NCBI RefSeq assembly: GCF_030867095.1
Contig: NC_081832.1
Span: 41,053,756-41,117,755 of the forward strand
Source of the DNA: Alligator mississippiensis
Taxonomy: Eukaryota; Chordata; Crocodylia; Alligatoridae
DNA length: 64,000 bases
Reading direction: 5' to 3'
Shown piece by piece: positions 33,965 to 44,354 of this stretch (its first letter is position 1; each line of letters starts with the position of its first letter). Made by a program: the position numbers and the translations under genes. A model generated the notes under the pieces. It had not been told where the DNA came from, did no database searches, and saw only the letters and a list, made by a program, of their open reading frames with translations.

Positions 33965-34115
33965 TAGCAGACAGGACAACTTTGGCAGAAGCAGTCAGGA
34001 AGCCTGCCCTAGAACCAGCAGTCCTTACCAGAGCCCCTCAGGACTGGCCCTGCCTGTACTAACTATCTGTAGGAATCCCCACTCTTGCCTCCATCATGCA
34101 GTGATTTCTTTAGGC

Positions 34116-34440
34116 CAGTGTTTCTCAACCTGTGGGTCACAACCCTAAAGTGAGTCAAAAGAACATATGAAAGGGTCTAAAAAATGGATCAACAAACTTT
34201 AATAATTGATTCTCCTTTAAAGGAGAAAAACGTGGGATGCCCTGGCTTTTCCCTTGCAGGCTGGTGGAGTTCCAACCTGCAAGGGACTGCTTGGAGCTTC
34301 TTGCAGCCACCCCCCCTCCTTTTGTCCCACACACTGGGGGGCTTGAGCCTAGGGACAGCAGGTCCTGGGTGGGGGGCACTGGGTTGGCCATTCATGTTTA
34401 CAAATGGGTCGTGGTACAAAACAGAGGAGAACCACTGCAG
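34116..34440. mobile_element. hAT element between the two TA-flanked transposons
   Basis: It starts CAGTGTTTCTCAACCTGTGG and ends in the inverse of CAGTGGTTCTCCTCTG (ACCACTGCAG), both typical hAT ends. TTTAGGC is repeated at 34109-34115 and 34441-34447, leaving an 8-bp duplication with one mismatch at its edge. The interior is non-coding. Confidence 0.75.
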
Positions 34441-34554
34441 TTTAGGCAGAGCTGAGACAAGGAGGCTCAGATCCAGATAGTTATTTCACTTAAAACTGGC
34501 TGGATTCTGCTAGGAATGAGGTCCGTTTATGGATTGGAGCCCAAGTGCCCAGTA

Positions 34555-35888
34555 GGACTGTGCCAAACAGCACTGTTCTGCTTCAACTTCCATTTCGATG
34601 TTTCGACAGAACAGTGTTTCGTTTCCAGTTTTGTTTAGTTTTGAAAGCACTGTTCCATTTCATTTTGTTGAAACTGTTTTGCTGTTTCAATGCTGTTTTG
34701 ATATTTCACCCACTCAGTGCAGGGAAGATCGGTGCTGTCGCTGGCCCCAGCCGGCAGCACCAGCCTCCTGTCATCCAGCAGGCAGATCAGGGGGCCCACA
34801 CCCCCAGGAGGAGTCCGGCACAGCCCCCGCAGCCCTTGCGAGCCCCCCATTTGCCTGATGGATGACAGAAGGCTGGTGCTGCCAGCTGGGGCCGGCGGCA
34901 GCCCAGATCTTCCCAGCATGGGCTGTGCCCAACCAGCAGCACCAGCCTCCTGTCATGCCGGCCCCCCATCTGCCTCCTGGGTCGCAGGAGGCTGGTGCTG
35001 CTGCCTGGGGCCAGCAGCAGGCAGGCCTGGAGCAAATCAGTTTGTGTGGGACCTGCGGGGGTGAGTCCCTGCACGAGCTGATTTGCCCTGGGCCGGCTCC
35101 TGTACAGGCCCAGAGCATATCAGCTCATGCTGGGACCCACTGCCCCGATCCCGCAGCACGAGCCTCCTGTGATCTGGGAGGCAGATCGGGGGCCTGCTAC
35201 CCCCAGGAGGAGTCTGGCACAGCCCCTGCAGCTCTCCCAGGGGTGCAGGCAAGACCCCGATCTGCCTGCCGAACGGCAGGAGGCTGGTGCTGCCAGCTGG
35301 GGCCAGCGGCAGCATTGATCTTCCTGGTATTGGGTGCGGGCTGTGCCCAGTGTTGTCCTGGGCAGCAGAAGCAGCCTCCTGTGAGGCAGCAGGCCGATTG
35401 GGGGCTCCCACACCCCTGGGAGGGCTGCAGGGCTCTTCCCACTCTTCCCAGGGGTGCAGGGGGCCCCGATCTGCCTGCTGGATGACAGGAGGCTGGTGCT
35501 GTGGGCTGGGTGCAGCCCGTGCGGGGAAGATTGGTGCTGCTGCTGGCCCTAGCTGGCAGCAGCAGCCTCCTGTCATCCAGGAGGCAGATAGGGGGGCTGC
35601 ACCCCCGGAGGAGTCTGGCACAGACCTGCAGCCCTCCTGTGGGTGCGGGCTCCTAGATCTGCCTGCTGTATGACAGGAGGCTGCTGCTGCTGGCTGGGAC
35701 TGGCACCGAAGCCAGTAAGCCTGGCTTTGAAACTGGAAATGTTTCAAAACTTGTGAAACGCTTCAAGTGCCCTTGTTGTGTCAAAGCTGTGTTGAAGGCC
35801 TTTGTTTAATTTCGATTTCACTGTTTCAAGCTCCAAATGCATCAAAACAGCTTTCAAACGAAACACCGGGTGAAATTTCGCACAGCCC
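34555..35888 (-). mobile_element. TA-flanked TIR transposon, copy 2 (inverted to copy 1)
   Basis: The left end GGACTGTGCCAAACAGCACT corresponds to the right end of copy 1, and the right end (inverse of GGGCTGTGCGAAATTTCACC) to its left end, so the two copies face opposite ways. TA flanks it at 34553-34554 and 35889-35890. The shared arms are about 150 bp. The middle (about 34720-35720) differs completely from copy 1: it repeats GGCTGGTGCTGCCAGCTGGG and its inverse CAGCACCAGCCTCCTGTCAT in alternation, with GGCAGATC(A/G)GGGG and AGGAGGAGTC(C/T)GGCACAG spacers. Long frames on both strands are compositional. Confidence 0.75.
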
Positions 35889-35890
35889 TA

Positions 35891-36329
35891 GTGCACAGTG
35901 TTCTAGTCCCCAGTTCAGTCTCCACTCCTCACACAAAGCAGGGGAGGCTTTGCTGTGCACCTTTCTCATATCAGCTGGTTCTGGCAGGAAGAGTCTGGGA
36001 GAACAAAGTCAGCCTCACAGACTGGGACTCTGTCGCACTTGGAGAGAAGCTGGAACAGGAGGTGATGGAGCAAAAGGAGGGGGCAGCCTGGATCCTTCCA
36101 CAAGTCAGAGTCCAGGCCCTTCCTGCTGCAGCTGGGACAGACCCCTTGCTCCCCCTCCCAGGAGGGCTGCACGTGGTGAGCTGGCATCCCAAGCTTTCCT
36201 GGGCGGGAAAGGGTGACTCACTGTCAGTATGGCTGATGTAACCAAGGGGTATCTCCCTCTGCCTTCCTCTGTGACAGCTGGATGTAGGGGGAGCTGGAAA
36301 ACAATTGCAGCTTTGATCCCAAAAGACGC
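35891..36329. other. Spacer without recognisable features
   Basis: Moderately GC-rich unique-looking sequence. Short frames on both strands have no domain resemblance. Confidence 0.35.
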
Positions 36330-36760
36330 TGGGCCCGGTGGAGACGGCCCGTGTGGAGCCGGGCGTCTGCTGGCGGACGTGGGTCGAGTGTAGCTGTCAC
36401 GAGCCCGCCTTCTCCCTCCCTGCGGGATGATCCCATCAGGAAACTATGGGCTCGTTGCACTCCGCGGCCACACGAGCACAAGCTCCGTGCTTTCCTTTCC
36501 AGCAGCTATTCTGCAGCAGCCCCCTCCCCCATCTCTGCTCCACTCCCCCCATCAGCGCCCCGCCTCTGCAGCGCCGCAGCCTCCCCTCCGCCAGGCTTGC
36601 AGAGAGCCGGGCAAGCTGGATGAGCTGCTTCTACCCATCCCCCTTCCGCCATGGAGACTGGCTGCTGCTGCCTGCGGGGATTGCTACAGCTCTGAGGTTA
36701 ATTCCTGGCAGCCGCGCTCGCAGCTCCCACGTGAGCGGCCAGGGAGCTCTCGATCTGGAG
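36330..36760. promoter_or_regulatory. Small CpG-rich block, possible regulatory island
   Basis: CpG-rich sequence (CGGCCCGTGTGGAGCCGGGCGT, split around 36345-36365, and CGCGGCCACACGAGCAC) in an otherwise CpG-poor area. No recognised exon starts here. It could be a minor promoter or a GC-rich repeat. Confidence 0.3.
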
Positions 36761-36929
36761 CCTGGTCTGTCTCAAAGACAACAGGCAGAACTGGAGCAGC
36801 CCTGACATTTCCTCCCCCCATCCCTTTTTTTTCTGGGCAGCCGAAACCTGTTGTTTGCATCTTGCTTTTCTGCAGCACGCCCACAGAGCCTGGCTCCTTG
36901 GGTATTTCTGTAACCAGCTGCTGACATTC

Positions 36930-39900
36930 TCTCTCGCAGCAGGATCAATCCAGAAATCCCCAAATGAAGCTCACGTCCTGGATCAAGTGCCCACATGTCC
37001 TGATTACCAAATCGGGTTCTGAAACCTGCTCCCCTGCATATACCCACATTATAATATGCCCCCGCACAGCAGATACAGATGCTTGATTTCATTAGGCAGA
37101 TAGCTGGTCCGGTACTTTGCACTGCAGAGCTGCCCCCTGCTTTGCTTTAGGAATGTGGGTTTTTAATTCCCACCATTGTCTATTCTTTACCCAGCAAGGT
37201 TGGGACCTGTCTGTCACTGGAAGTTTCCACCGTCGCCTATGGATGGGCTGGGGTGACTGCCTGAGACCGGGGCTGGATTAGCTGACCCCCGAGGTCCCTT
37301 ACAGACCGGTTTTCCTATGATCCTGTGAGAGAGAGGTGATTCAGCTATGCCCACTTTTTTTGCAGGCAGTTATTGGTCCCGATGGAATGGAAGGTTCTAT
37401 TGCTATGACAACGACGGTTTAAATACAAGAGAAAAGTGAAAAGAAAGATTTTCACCATAAACAGCCTCTCTTCAGGGAGATAGCGCAGGCTCTAAACAAA
37501 GGCTCCAGAAATACCCGCTGGAGGGTTTCCAGCTCCCCTCCCAGTCACAAATAGTCTGTCTTCCATGGCACACACCTGTACAGCTTGTGTCTCCCTGGTG
37601 GCAGCCTTGTGGCAGCAGCAGGTCATGAGGCTGGAATAAGAGCCCTTGAAGGGGCTGCTGGTTCGCCTCTCATATGTGAATGCCCCAAGGTAAGCTCCAG
37701 AGTGCCAGTGCCTCGCTGAGCGGCACCTCCGAACCCAGTTGTGGCACTGCGGGACGCCTGCAGCTGCCTTCCCCACGGGCCTAGCTCAGAGCGCGCTTCT
37801 GACAGCCCTGTGGGGAGCAGTGCTGCCAGCCTGCAGGTTGCCCCCAGTAAGGTCACTGCTCCCTGACAGCGCTCAGGCAAGGGGACAGATATGCTAGCGG
37901 GTTCACTACATTCCCTTTGCTGCTTCTGCAGAGCCTGATTAAACCAGGAGCATGAAAGAGCAATCTGCTTCCCTAGAGCAGCCAGGTTTCCCAGGCACAG
38001 GATAATACCCTTCCCAGTCCCTGAAGGAAGCGGAGCAGGGGGCTGGGGAGTGGAGTCCATCAGGCTCCCGAGGGAGGGGCATAGTATGGACTGCGAGCAA
38101 GAAAACACAAAACAGGCCCTAGAATGGGGCAGGCAACCCCCAGCACGGGTACCAGAGAGTGGTGCGAGAAGGCATTTTGCTTGGCAGCTGGGGTCACTGG
38201 CGGGGAAGGGGATGGGGCTGCGCTGCCAAAAAAAGAATCAGGCCCCTGGCAGCTCCCCTGCTGTCAGCCCCAGCAGGCCAACATCTTACAAGTTGAGGTT
38301 GCAGTTGTCTTTGGCACTCTGCCCAAAAACCTTGCTAACTCCTGCCTTAGAAAGTCATGAAGATGGCTGTTTCTCAGCACCCTAGGCAAGAGGGGGAAGG
38401 GCTTAGATAACTCTGCTCCTCTTGGCAAATCCCTGGCCAGTATATGCTTTTGGTTCTGGGCAGGTTCCTGGGTCTCTCTCACAGGTTGGTTGGGTCACAT
38501 GACGTCTGTCGGTTTTCTTGGGCCTTGTGCTGGCACCAGCTGCCTTTCAGGGATGTTGCAGCGTGCATTGGGGGAGGGGAAACACTGGAGGTGGAAAGTC
38601 TGATGGTTATTTCTGTAATACAAGGCATCTGCCCTGCAGGCAGCCCACCCCTCTGCAGAGATGTGACAGGCTTCCTGCCTTGGTCTGCTTGGAGGCTGAT
38701 CTCCTTCACTAAAAGAAGATGTCATTAGTCAGCATAGTGCGAGGTAATCGCTTGGAAACCATGCAGATTAAATGGTAGGAGGTTTTAAAGGCACTTGAAG
38801 GGAGTCGAGCAGAGCAGCGCATTCAAGCTGGGTCAAAGGAGTGAACACCTATTGACATTCCATTTAATGCCCAGGCCCTGGGGAGCCGGGCTGGCTTCAG
38901 CAGGCAGAGCAAACATGCTTCAGAGAGTTGCATGCTAGCCCGCAAGGGGAAGGGGCATTAAGCTCTGGGGCTGGGCTCCAGGGAGAGCAGCTGGACACCA
39001 CAGGACCTGCTGGAACACAGCCACTAGCTGGGAGACCAAAGCCTCTGCTTCAGGCTGCCAGAAGCCAGTGGCTGCTCCCTACCCCTGCCTCATGGCCCCC
39101 TACTACAAGGCAGAAGGCTCTGGGAAGTCTAGTAAAGGGGCATCAGTAAGTCTCTGATTGCACTCAAGGAGACGTGGGAGTGAGTGCAGGGTGGGAGTGG
39201 TGACACTGAGGGTCCTTGTCATGCCTGGTAGGGTGGGGACCAAAAGAATTGCTCCCAGCTTATGCACTCCCTTCTCCAGCCCTTGAGGAACAGAAAGGCT
39301 CCCAACTTTTAGCTAGAGAAGGGAAGCCCTCTTGCTCCAGTGTGCAGCTGCCACAGGTCTGCTGTCAGAACTGGGTGAAAGTGCAGTGCCAGGGCAGAAA
39401 GGCAGGGGGGGGGGGAGCTGGGCAGGGAACTCATACAGTCAGTGAGGCTGTGGGGGAAGGGCTTTACTGGCAGTGAAGGGAAGCAGCTGGAGAGATCAAC
39501 AGAGACCAAAAGGAGCCTGCTCCCTTTGCCAGCCCTGGCACCCTCAGCATTTCGCACAACTAAGGGATGACTGCATAGAGAAGCATCCACCTGAGGACTG
39601 GTGGCCCCTCTGCCAGCTACTGGCTGTGATCCTCGGCATTTCAGGAGCCTTCCTGGTCCCCCAGTCTTGGAAACCGTGCAGGCAAAATGCTCCAAGTCTG
39701 CATGCCCACACCAGCCACCCAACCCAAGTTCTCCCTTGGGAGCTGTCTCCAGGACTGAGGAAGAGGAGGAGGCTGTGGAGAGGAGAGCAGAGAATCAAGT
39801 TAGAATGAAAGGGCTCGCCATGTACTGCCAAATGGAGGGTGCCCTGCAATGGGCATTGGGATTGGCAGGTTTGTCCCTAGTGTGACTGTGGATCATCCCA

Positions 39901-41160
39901 GGGGCTCAGTGTCCCTGGCAGTAGGCCGGGGTGGGCTGCTCCTGTTTAAAGTGGGGGGCACCTCCTCATGGCAGGGCTGCCTGGCCACAGACAGTGATGA
40001 GGATTCTGCAGCAATCTGGGGGCAGGTGCCAAAGGCAGCTCTGAGATTCCAAAAAGGAAAAACATGACTCCTAATAAGACCTTTCCAGTCTCCTCCTGGC
40101 TTGCAGGGCTTCACCCCCTGGCCTCTATCACTGACTGTGGTGTGGGGCTCCCTGAGTCAAGTAAGTCTGATGCTCTGTGGGTTTGTAGACACACCCAGAG
40201 GTCCTGGGCAGGGCTGTCCTAGGGCTTGGGAAATGCCCGTGGCCAGAGCTGGCCTTCCCCACTGTCAGTCCCCTGGGGTACAGGCTGAGGGGCGCAAAGC
40301 CCATGCACTTGGAGGATGGTTCAAGGCCCATGTGCAGCCCCACCCTGTGGGCACGTTGTGCAGCCTTGGTCCCTGCTGCTGCCAACATCAGGGGTTGGGT
40401 ATGGGAGGGTCCTGCTCGTTGGGGTCAATGGGTGCGGGGCTCACCCACAACCCCTCCCCAGAGCTGCCAATGCCAGCCCAGCTCAGGACGATTCATACCA
40501 CAGCAAACTGAATCTAGGCATTGTGAGGTTCCTTCAGAGTGGCAGGGCACCACCGCTCCCAGGGGAGGGAAAGGCTGGAGGGAGCCTGTACTGAAGACAA
40601 GGGTAGCAGGACCTGGGTGGAAGCAAGGAGTCCTGGCAGTGTTGGGGGAGGGGAGCATGGGCCCTTGGCGGTGAGAACTGCTCATGAACTGGCAGGGCAA
40701 GGACTCCCAGCTCACAGGGTATGCTTTCCCTGTGAACCCCTATGAATCTATGAATCTTTCCCACCTGTGGGCTGTCTGCCCCTCACCACTGCTCTGTAGC
40801 GTGTGCCTTCTTCCCTATGGCCTGCAGAAGCATCTGCATGTGCTGGGCTAAGCAACTCCAACCTTCAGGTCAAACAGGAGCAAACTTATGTAGACAGACT
40901 CTGTGGTGACCAGGGTGATGGGACCCCTGTGCACAGGAGATCCCCCTTGGAGTTCCCAGGACTGAAGGAATACCAGAGAGCTCCCTCAGACTGGAGCCAC
41001 CAGGCTGCATGGGTAATTTGGAGTTTCCATATTCCTTTTTATTGCTTTCCATGAGGTGAACGCACTCACTGAATACCAGACAGTTGTTCTCTCTGCAGCT
41101 TCTAGACACACACAGCAGGTACAAGGAAATAGCAGCACACAAACTCTCTCTTTCTCAAGA
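36930..41160. other. 4.2 kb without a recognisable gene
   Basis: Apart from the CR1 tail at 37212-37328, I see no gene, named repeat or RNA. If mammalian gene order held, the last exons of DIAPH1 should lie here on the plus strand. No peptide of its C-terminal autoregulatory end could be found by eye. An isolated TIR-like end (TTTGTAGACACACCC, 40184-40198) has no visible partner. Confidence 0.4.
37212..37328 (+). mobile_element. CR1 LINE tail fragment
   Basis: GGGGCTGGATTAGCTGACCC, then GAGGTCCCTTACAGACC and TTCCTATGATCCTGTGAG match the 3' end of CR1, where the usual wording is GGATTAGATGACC, GAGGTCCCTTCCAACC and TTCTATGATTCTATGA. Only the last ~110 bp remain. Confidence 0.75.
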
Positions 41161-41169
41161 ACAAATTAT

Positions 41170-43794
41170 GATCAGTTCAGAAGAAACCATTTTATTATTT
41201 TTTCCCAAAGAAAAAAAGCAATATAAATATTAGAGTATAAAACCTGCATGTAACACATTGACATTGGTCTATATGGGTATAAGAAGGATATAAGCATATA
41301 TATAATATATAAGTATAATTCAATATTAGACACATTGAAAGGACAAGTGTGTTTCATTTCACATACACTTAGAGCACAGACCACAAGGAAAGAAGATACA
41401 GAGAAATTGAAAATACTGATGCCCACAAGTTAGTTACTGAGATAAAAATAACACACCACTAATTACAACACTCTCTATACTACCTTGGATTGCTGATTAA
41501 AAAGAAATATAAACACTACAATTAATCTACAGTACTTCTAGAAGGGTCACATAATAACTACATTAGTTTGTATAAGCCTTACTATCTGTGTAAACTCTTT
41601 CTAGTGCAGCCACCACAGGGGGTGCCTGGGATCAGTACAAAAAATCGTATGTAGACAAGGTCTTCCCATAGATGGGGCTTGCTTCTCTAGACATAGGGAG
41701 ACAGAAATTGGCTAGTGAGGCATTAGTTAGTGCACAATGCTCTGCTGAATACTGCCAGGGCTGGGTTACTGACAAGCCAGGTAAGCATGCCAGCTGTCTA
41801 CAGTTAACCTGAGGTGATCATAGAAGGTGATCTGCTCAGGTGAGTTCTGCATTAGAAGTTACAGAAAACTCATCGTGTTTATCTCTATATGTTTCTTCTT
41901 CATGCTACAGACACCCCACGCCATTCTGCCTTCCCAGGTCAGTCACAGTTACTTTGATATGGAAAGCTGGCCCAGTGCAAAGGGCATGCACAACCTTTCT
42001 GGATTAAGTAGGGCATAAGGTCATAATATAGCCTTCCTGGATGACTTAGTGTTTACAAGGAATTAATGCCAAGCTGACTATGTAGCAAGGGCACAATGCA
42101 CTCTCTCTTCACTTTGTTTGGATCAGCAGTGAAAAGGGAAAACAGCTACAGGGGGCACACAGTGAAGAGGCCCTGATCATTCTACTCCATTAAATGTGGT
42201 TAAAAATCCCAATGCCAGGGGTATCAACAACTAAAGAAAGTTTGTTTGTTTCTTATTAAATCTAGCATATTTTGAGTCTCAGATAATTTTCTGGGTACAG
42301 TTAGAATCTGGGCTAGAGTGAATGAATGGTCCTGTAACAGCCTCAAAAGTATCAGAATCCTTCCTCATAGTCTCCTGACAGACAGCTTGTGAGCATCCCC
42401 AGGCTCACTGGCTTTGTAGTCAGTGGCAAGGGCTAAGCTCCAGTTCTTGGATCCTTTATCTATAAGTCTGGTCCCCTGGCTCCAGCAAACCAACTGTCAC
42501 TTACTTGGTATCCAGTTCTGAAGGCCAGTGAACTAAGCCTATTCTTTGGCAACTCTGCACAGACATGAAATGTGTGGATTTCATCGCTGCTGTAGGAGAT
42601 AGCAGTGTCTCTTTTATTATTCAAACCTACTCCTAGATAGACATTGCTCAGTCTGCGCTGAGACTTGTTTATCTGACTGTGCATTTATATCATGCTGTAC
42701 ACACATGCAATGGCTTCTTTGGGTGTGGTGGAGTTAGTTACCTTACTGTAGACATGAGGTGAGTATTTTGCATGCAATGCAATGTACAGAAATGTGAAGC
42801 ATTCTGTCTCTGTTCCCTATGACAGAGATTGGTCTCCAAATGCATCCACCCTTGATAAAGACATAGATAGCTATTTCATTGCTTTGAGCTCTCTGTGCTT
42901 ACAGCAGGGGACTTTTTAAACTTTTAATTCCAAGAAAACATTTCCTGTACACATAAATATTTACTGCAATGAATTGTTGAGATGTATTTGTAGAGGCCTG
43001 TATAATCAATAGGACAGTAGTATGTAGCGTGGCTACACACCACATCTTATAATTGGAGTGGTGTGTTCTGCACTGTGGCCATTTCCACTGCAGTTCAATT
43101 GCATTTCCTGTCTGTCTCATACCATGATTTTTGTTCCATATTTTAGGCCATTATTGGTCACATTTAAAAAAAAAATGTTTAAAATGCACTTTAAGCTTGT
43201 TACTTCAAACTAGTGCAGTGTAAACACTTATTTTTTGAGAATAATAGGTAAACAGGAATTGAAGCACTCCCTACCAACTTCTTAACTAGGAACTTCAAGG
43301 GTAATCAGGGTGAAGTTTACTAAAAGAAAGTTAAATATCAAAATATGGAGCATGAGCTCTAATCTGGGAATGTTTTTTCCTCAGAAAAATGATCAGTGGT
43401 TCATAAATTAAAAAAAAAATCCATGTTAAACTTATTTACATTGGACAATGCCAAGTACAAGCCTTGAAGCTTTCTCAGACCATTCTGGAGTGAACCAAAT
43501 CCAAATACATGTTTTAAAGACTTTACAGCCTTGCATATTAAATTACCCGAGTGATAGTACAAAATATGAGTTTGTATTAACAGGGCACTTGCTTTTTTGT
43601 TTCCAGATTGATTTATATCATGAGGACTAACAGTAGGATCCCTACCCCTAGCTCTGACAATGACATGCATTCATAGTAGTCCCTACTTTTCCAATGCAAA
43701 ATTCACATTCACCCTCCATCCTAGGTTGTGATTTGGGGGAGTGCTGGAGGGGTCTGCCCTGTAGGTCTAACCTGCTGATGGTCTCCTGTCAATT
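41170..43794 (-). other. PCDHG: Probable 3' UTR of the gamma-protocadherin transcripts
   Basis: This AT-rich, repeat-poor stretch directly follows the protocadherin stop codon on the minus strand. Its lack of transposons contrasts with the intron on the other side of the exon. Gamma-protocadherin mRNAs share one long 3' UTR, so a 2.6 kb tail is reasonable. The end is taken from the AATAAA at 41191-41196 (minus strand). Another AATAAA near 42612 and one near 41040 are alternatives. The extent is inference. Confidence 0.45.
41191..41196 (-). promoter_or_regulatory. Candidate polyadenylation signal AATAAA
   Basis: The minus strand reads AATAATAAAATGG about 2.6 kb after the protocadherin stop codon. 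It is one of three AATAAA hexamers in the likely 3' UTR, so the choice is tentative. Confidence 0.35.
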
Positions 43795-44021
43795 TTACTT
43801 CTTTTCCTTCTTCCCTGACTTCTTCTTGTTTCCTCCTGAAGATCCCGAGCTCTTTGCATCTCGTTTACCTGAGGAGTTGGAGAGAGTGGCAGTGCTGCCA
43901 GGGATGTACACATTCTGCCTGTAGTCTGGGACATGCTGCAGTGTGAACTGGGGGCCGTACCTTGCACTGAGGCCCATAGTGCCAGTTCCCCCACCAAGAG
44001 TGGAGTTCCCATCAGCAGCTT
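43795..44021 (-). CDS. PCDHG: Gamma-protocadherin cluster, last constant exon (coding part)
   Basis: The exon encodes the common cytoplasmic C-terminus of all gamma protocadherins, neuronal cell-adhesion proteins whose combinatorial isoforms give cells an identity for self-avoidance. The minus-strand acceptor GTAG lies directly before AAGCTGCTGATGGG. The protein reads [20 protein letters not shown], then [35 protein letters not shown], and ends in a lysine-rich [12 protein letters not shown] and TAA (43795-43797), the hallmark gamma C-terminus. The 227 nt are in the phase required by exon 2 (59391-59479), whose last base completes the first Glu codon. No frame damage is visible. A 15.4 kb intron separates it from exon 2. 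Variable exons lie outside the window. Confidence 0.95.
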
Positions 44022-44099
44022 CTACATGGGACACAGAAGAGAAGAAGACAACAGGAAAATAATTATAACATTAATATCGTCAACAGTGGAATTTTAACT

Positions 44100-44275
44100 A
44101 AGTATTCTTGAAGACCCAGTACAAATCTAAGGTCTTATACAACAGGTGCTGTACAAATAGTGTTTGTCCCAAAGAGCTTGCAGTCTATGTAGATAAGAAA
44201 GACAGTGTCACCAAGGGTATTAGAGCCAGAGTAAGGCATTTAACCCAGATCTCCTGAGTGCCAGTCCTATCAAAG
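44100..44275. repeat. Old interspersed repeat fragments near the splice acceptor
   Basis: The phrase GCTGTACAAATAGTG, then GTCCCAAAGAGCTTGCAGTC followed by TAGATAAGAAAGACAG, recalls the 3' end of ancient amniote LINE (L3/CR1-type) repeats. GCATTTAACCCAGATCTCCT recalls a tRNA-derived SINE. Both are diverged, and family assignment is tentative. Confidence 0.35.
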
Positions 44276-44354
44276 GTTTAATCACAAGATTATCTATAAA
44301 TGATGGAAAATTGGAATATGTTATAAGACAATGAAGGGCAGTTTAAAACACAAA

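Noticed and set aside
34862..35747. Open frames of 207 (+) and 236 (-) residues
   Set aside because: Same cause: an alternating GC-rich repeat array with few stops. No domain and no splice context.
40184..40198. TTTGTAGACACACCC, like the right end of the TCTACA TIR family
   Set aside because: No matching left end found upstream; too short alone.
40735..40757. CCCCTATGAATCTATGAATC, like a CR1 tail
   Set aside because: Only the tail words are present; the preceding bases do not match CR1 clearly enough.
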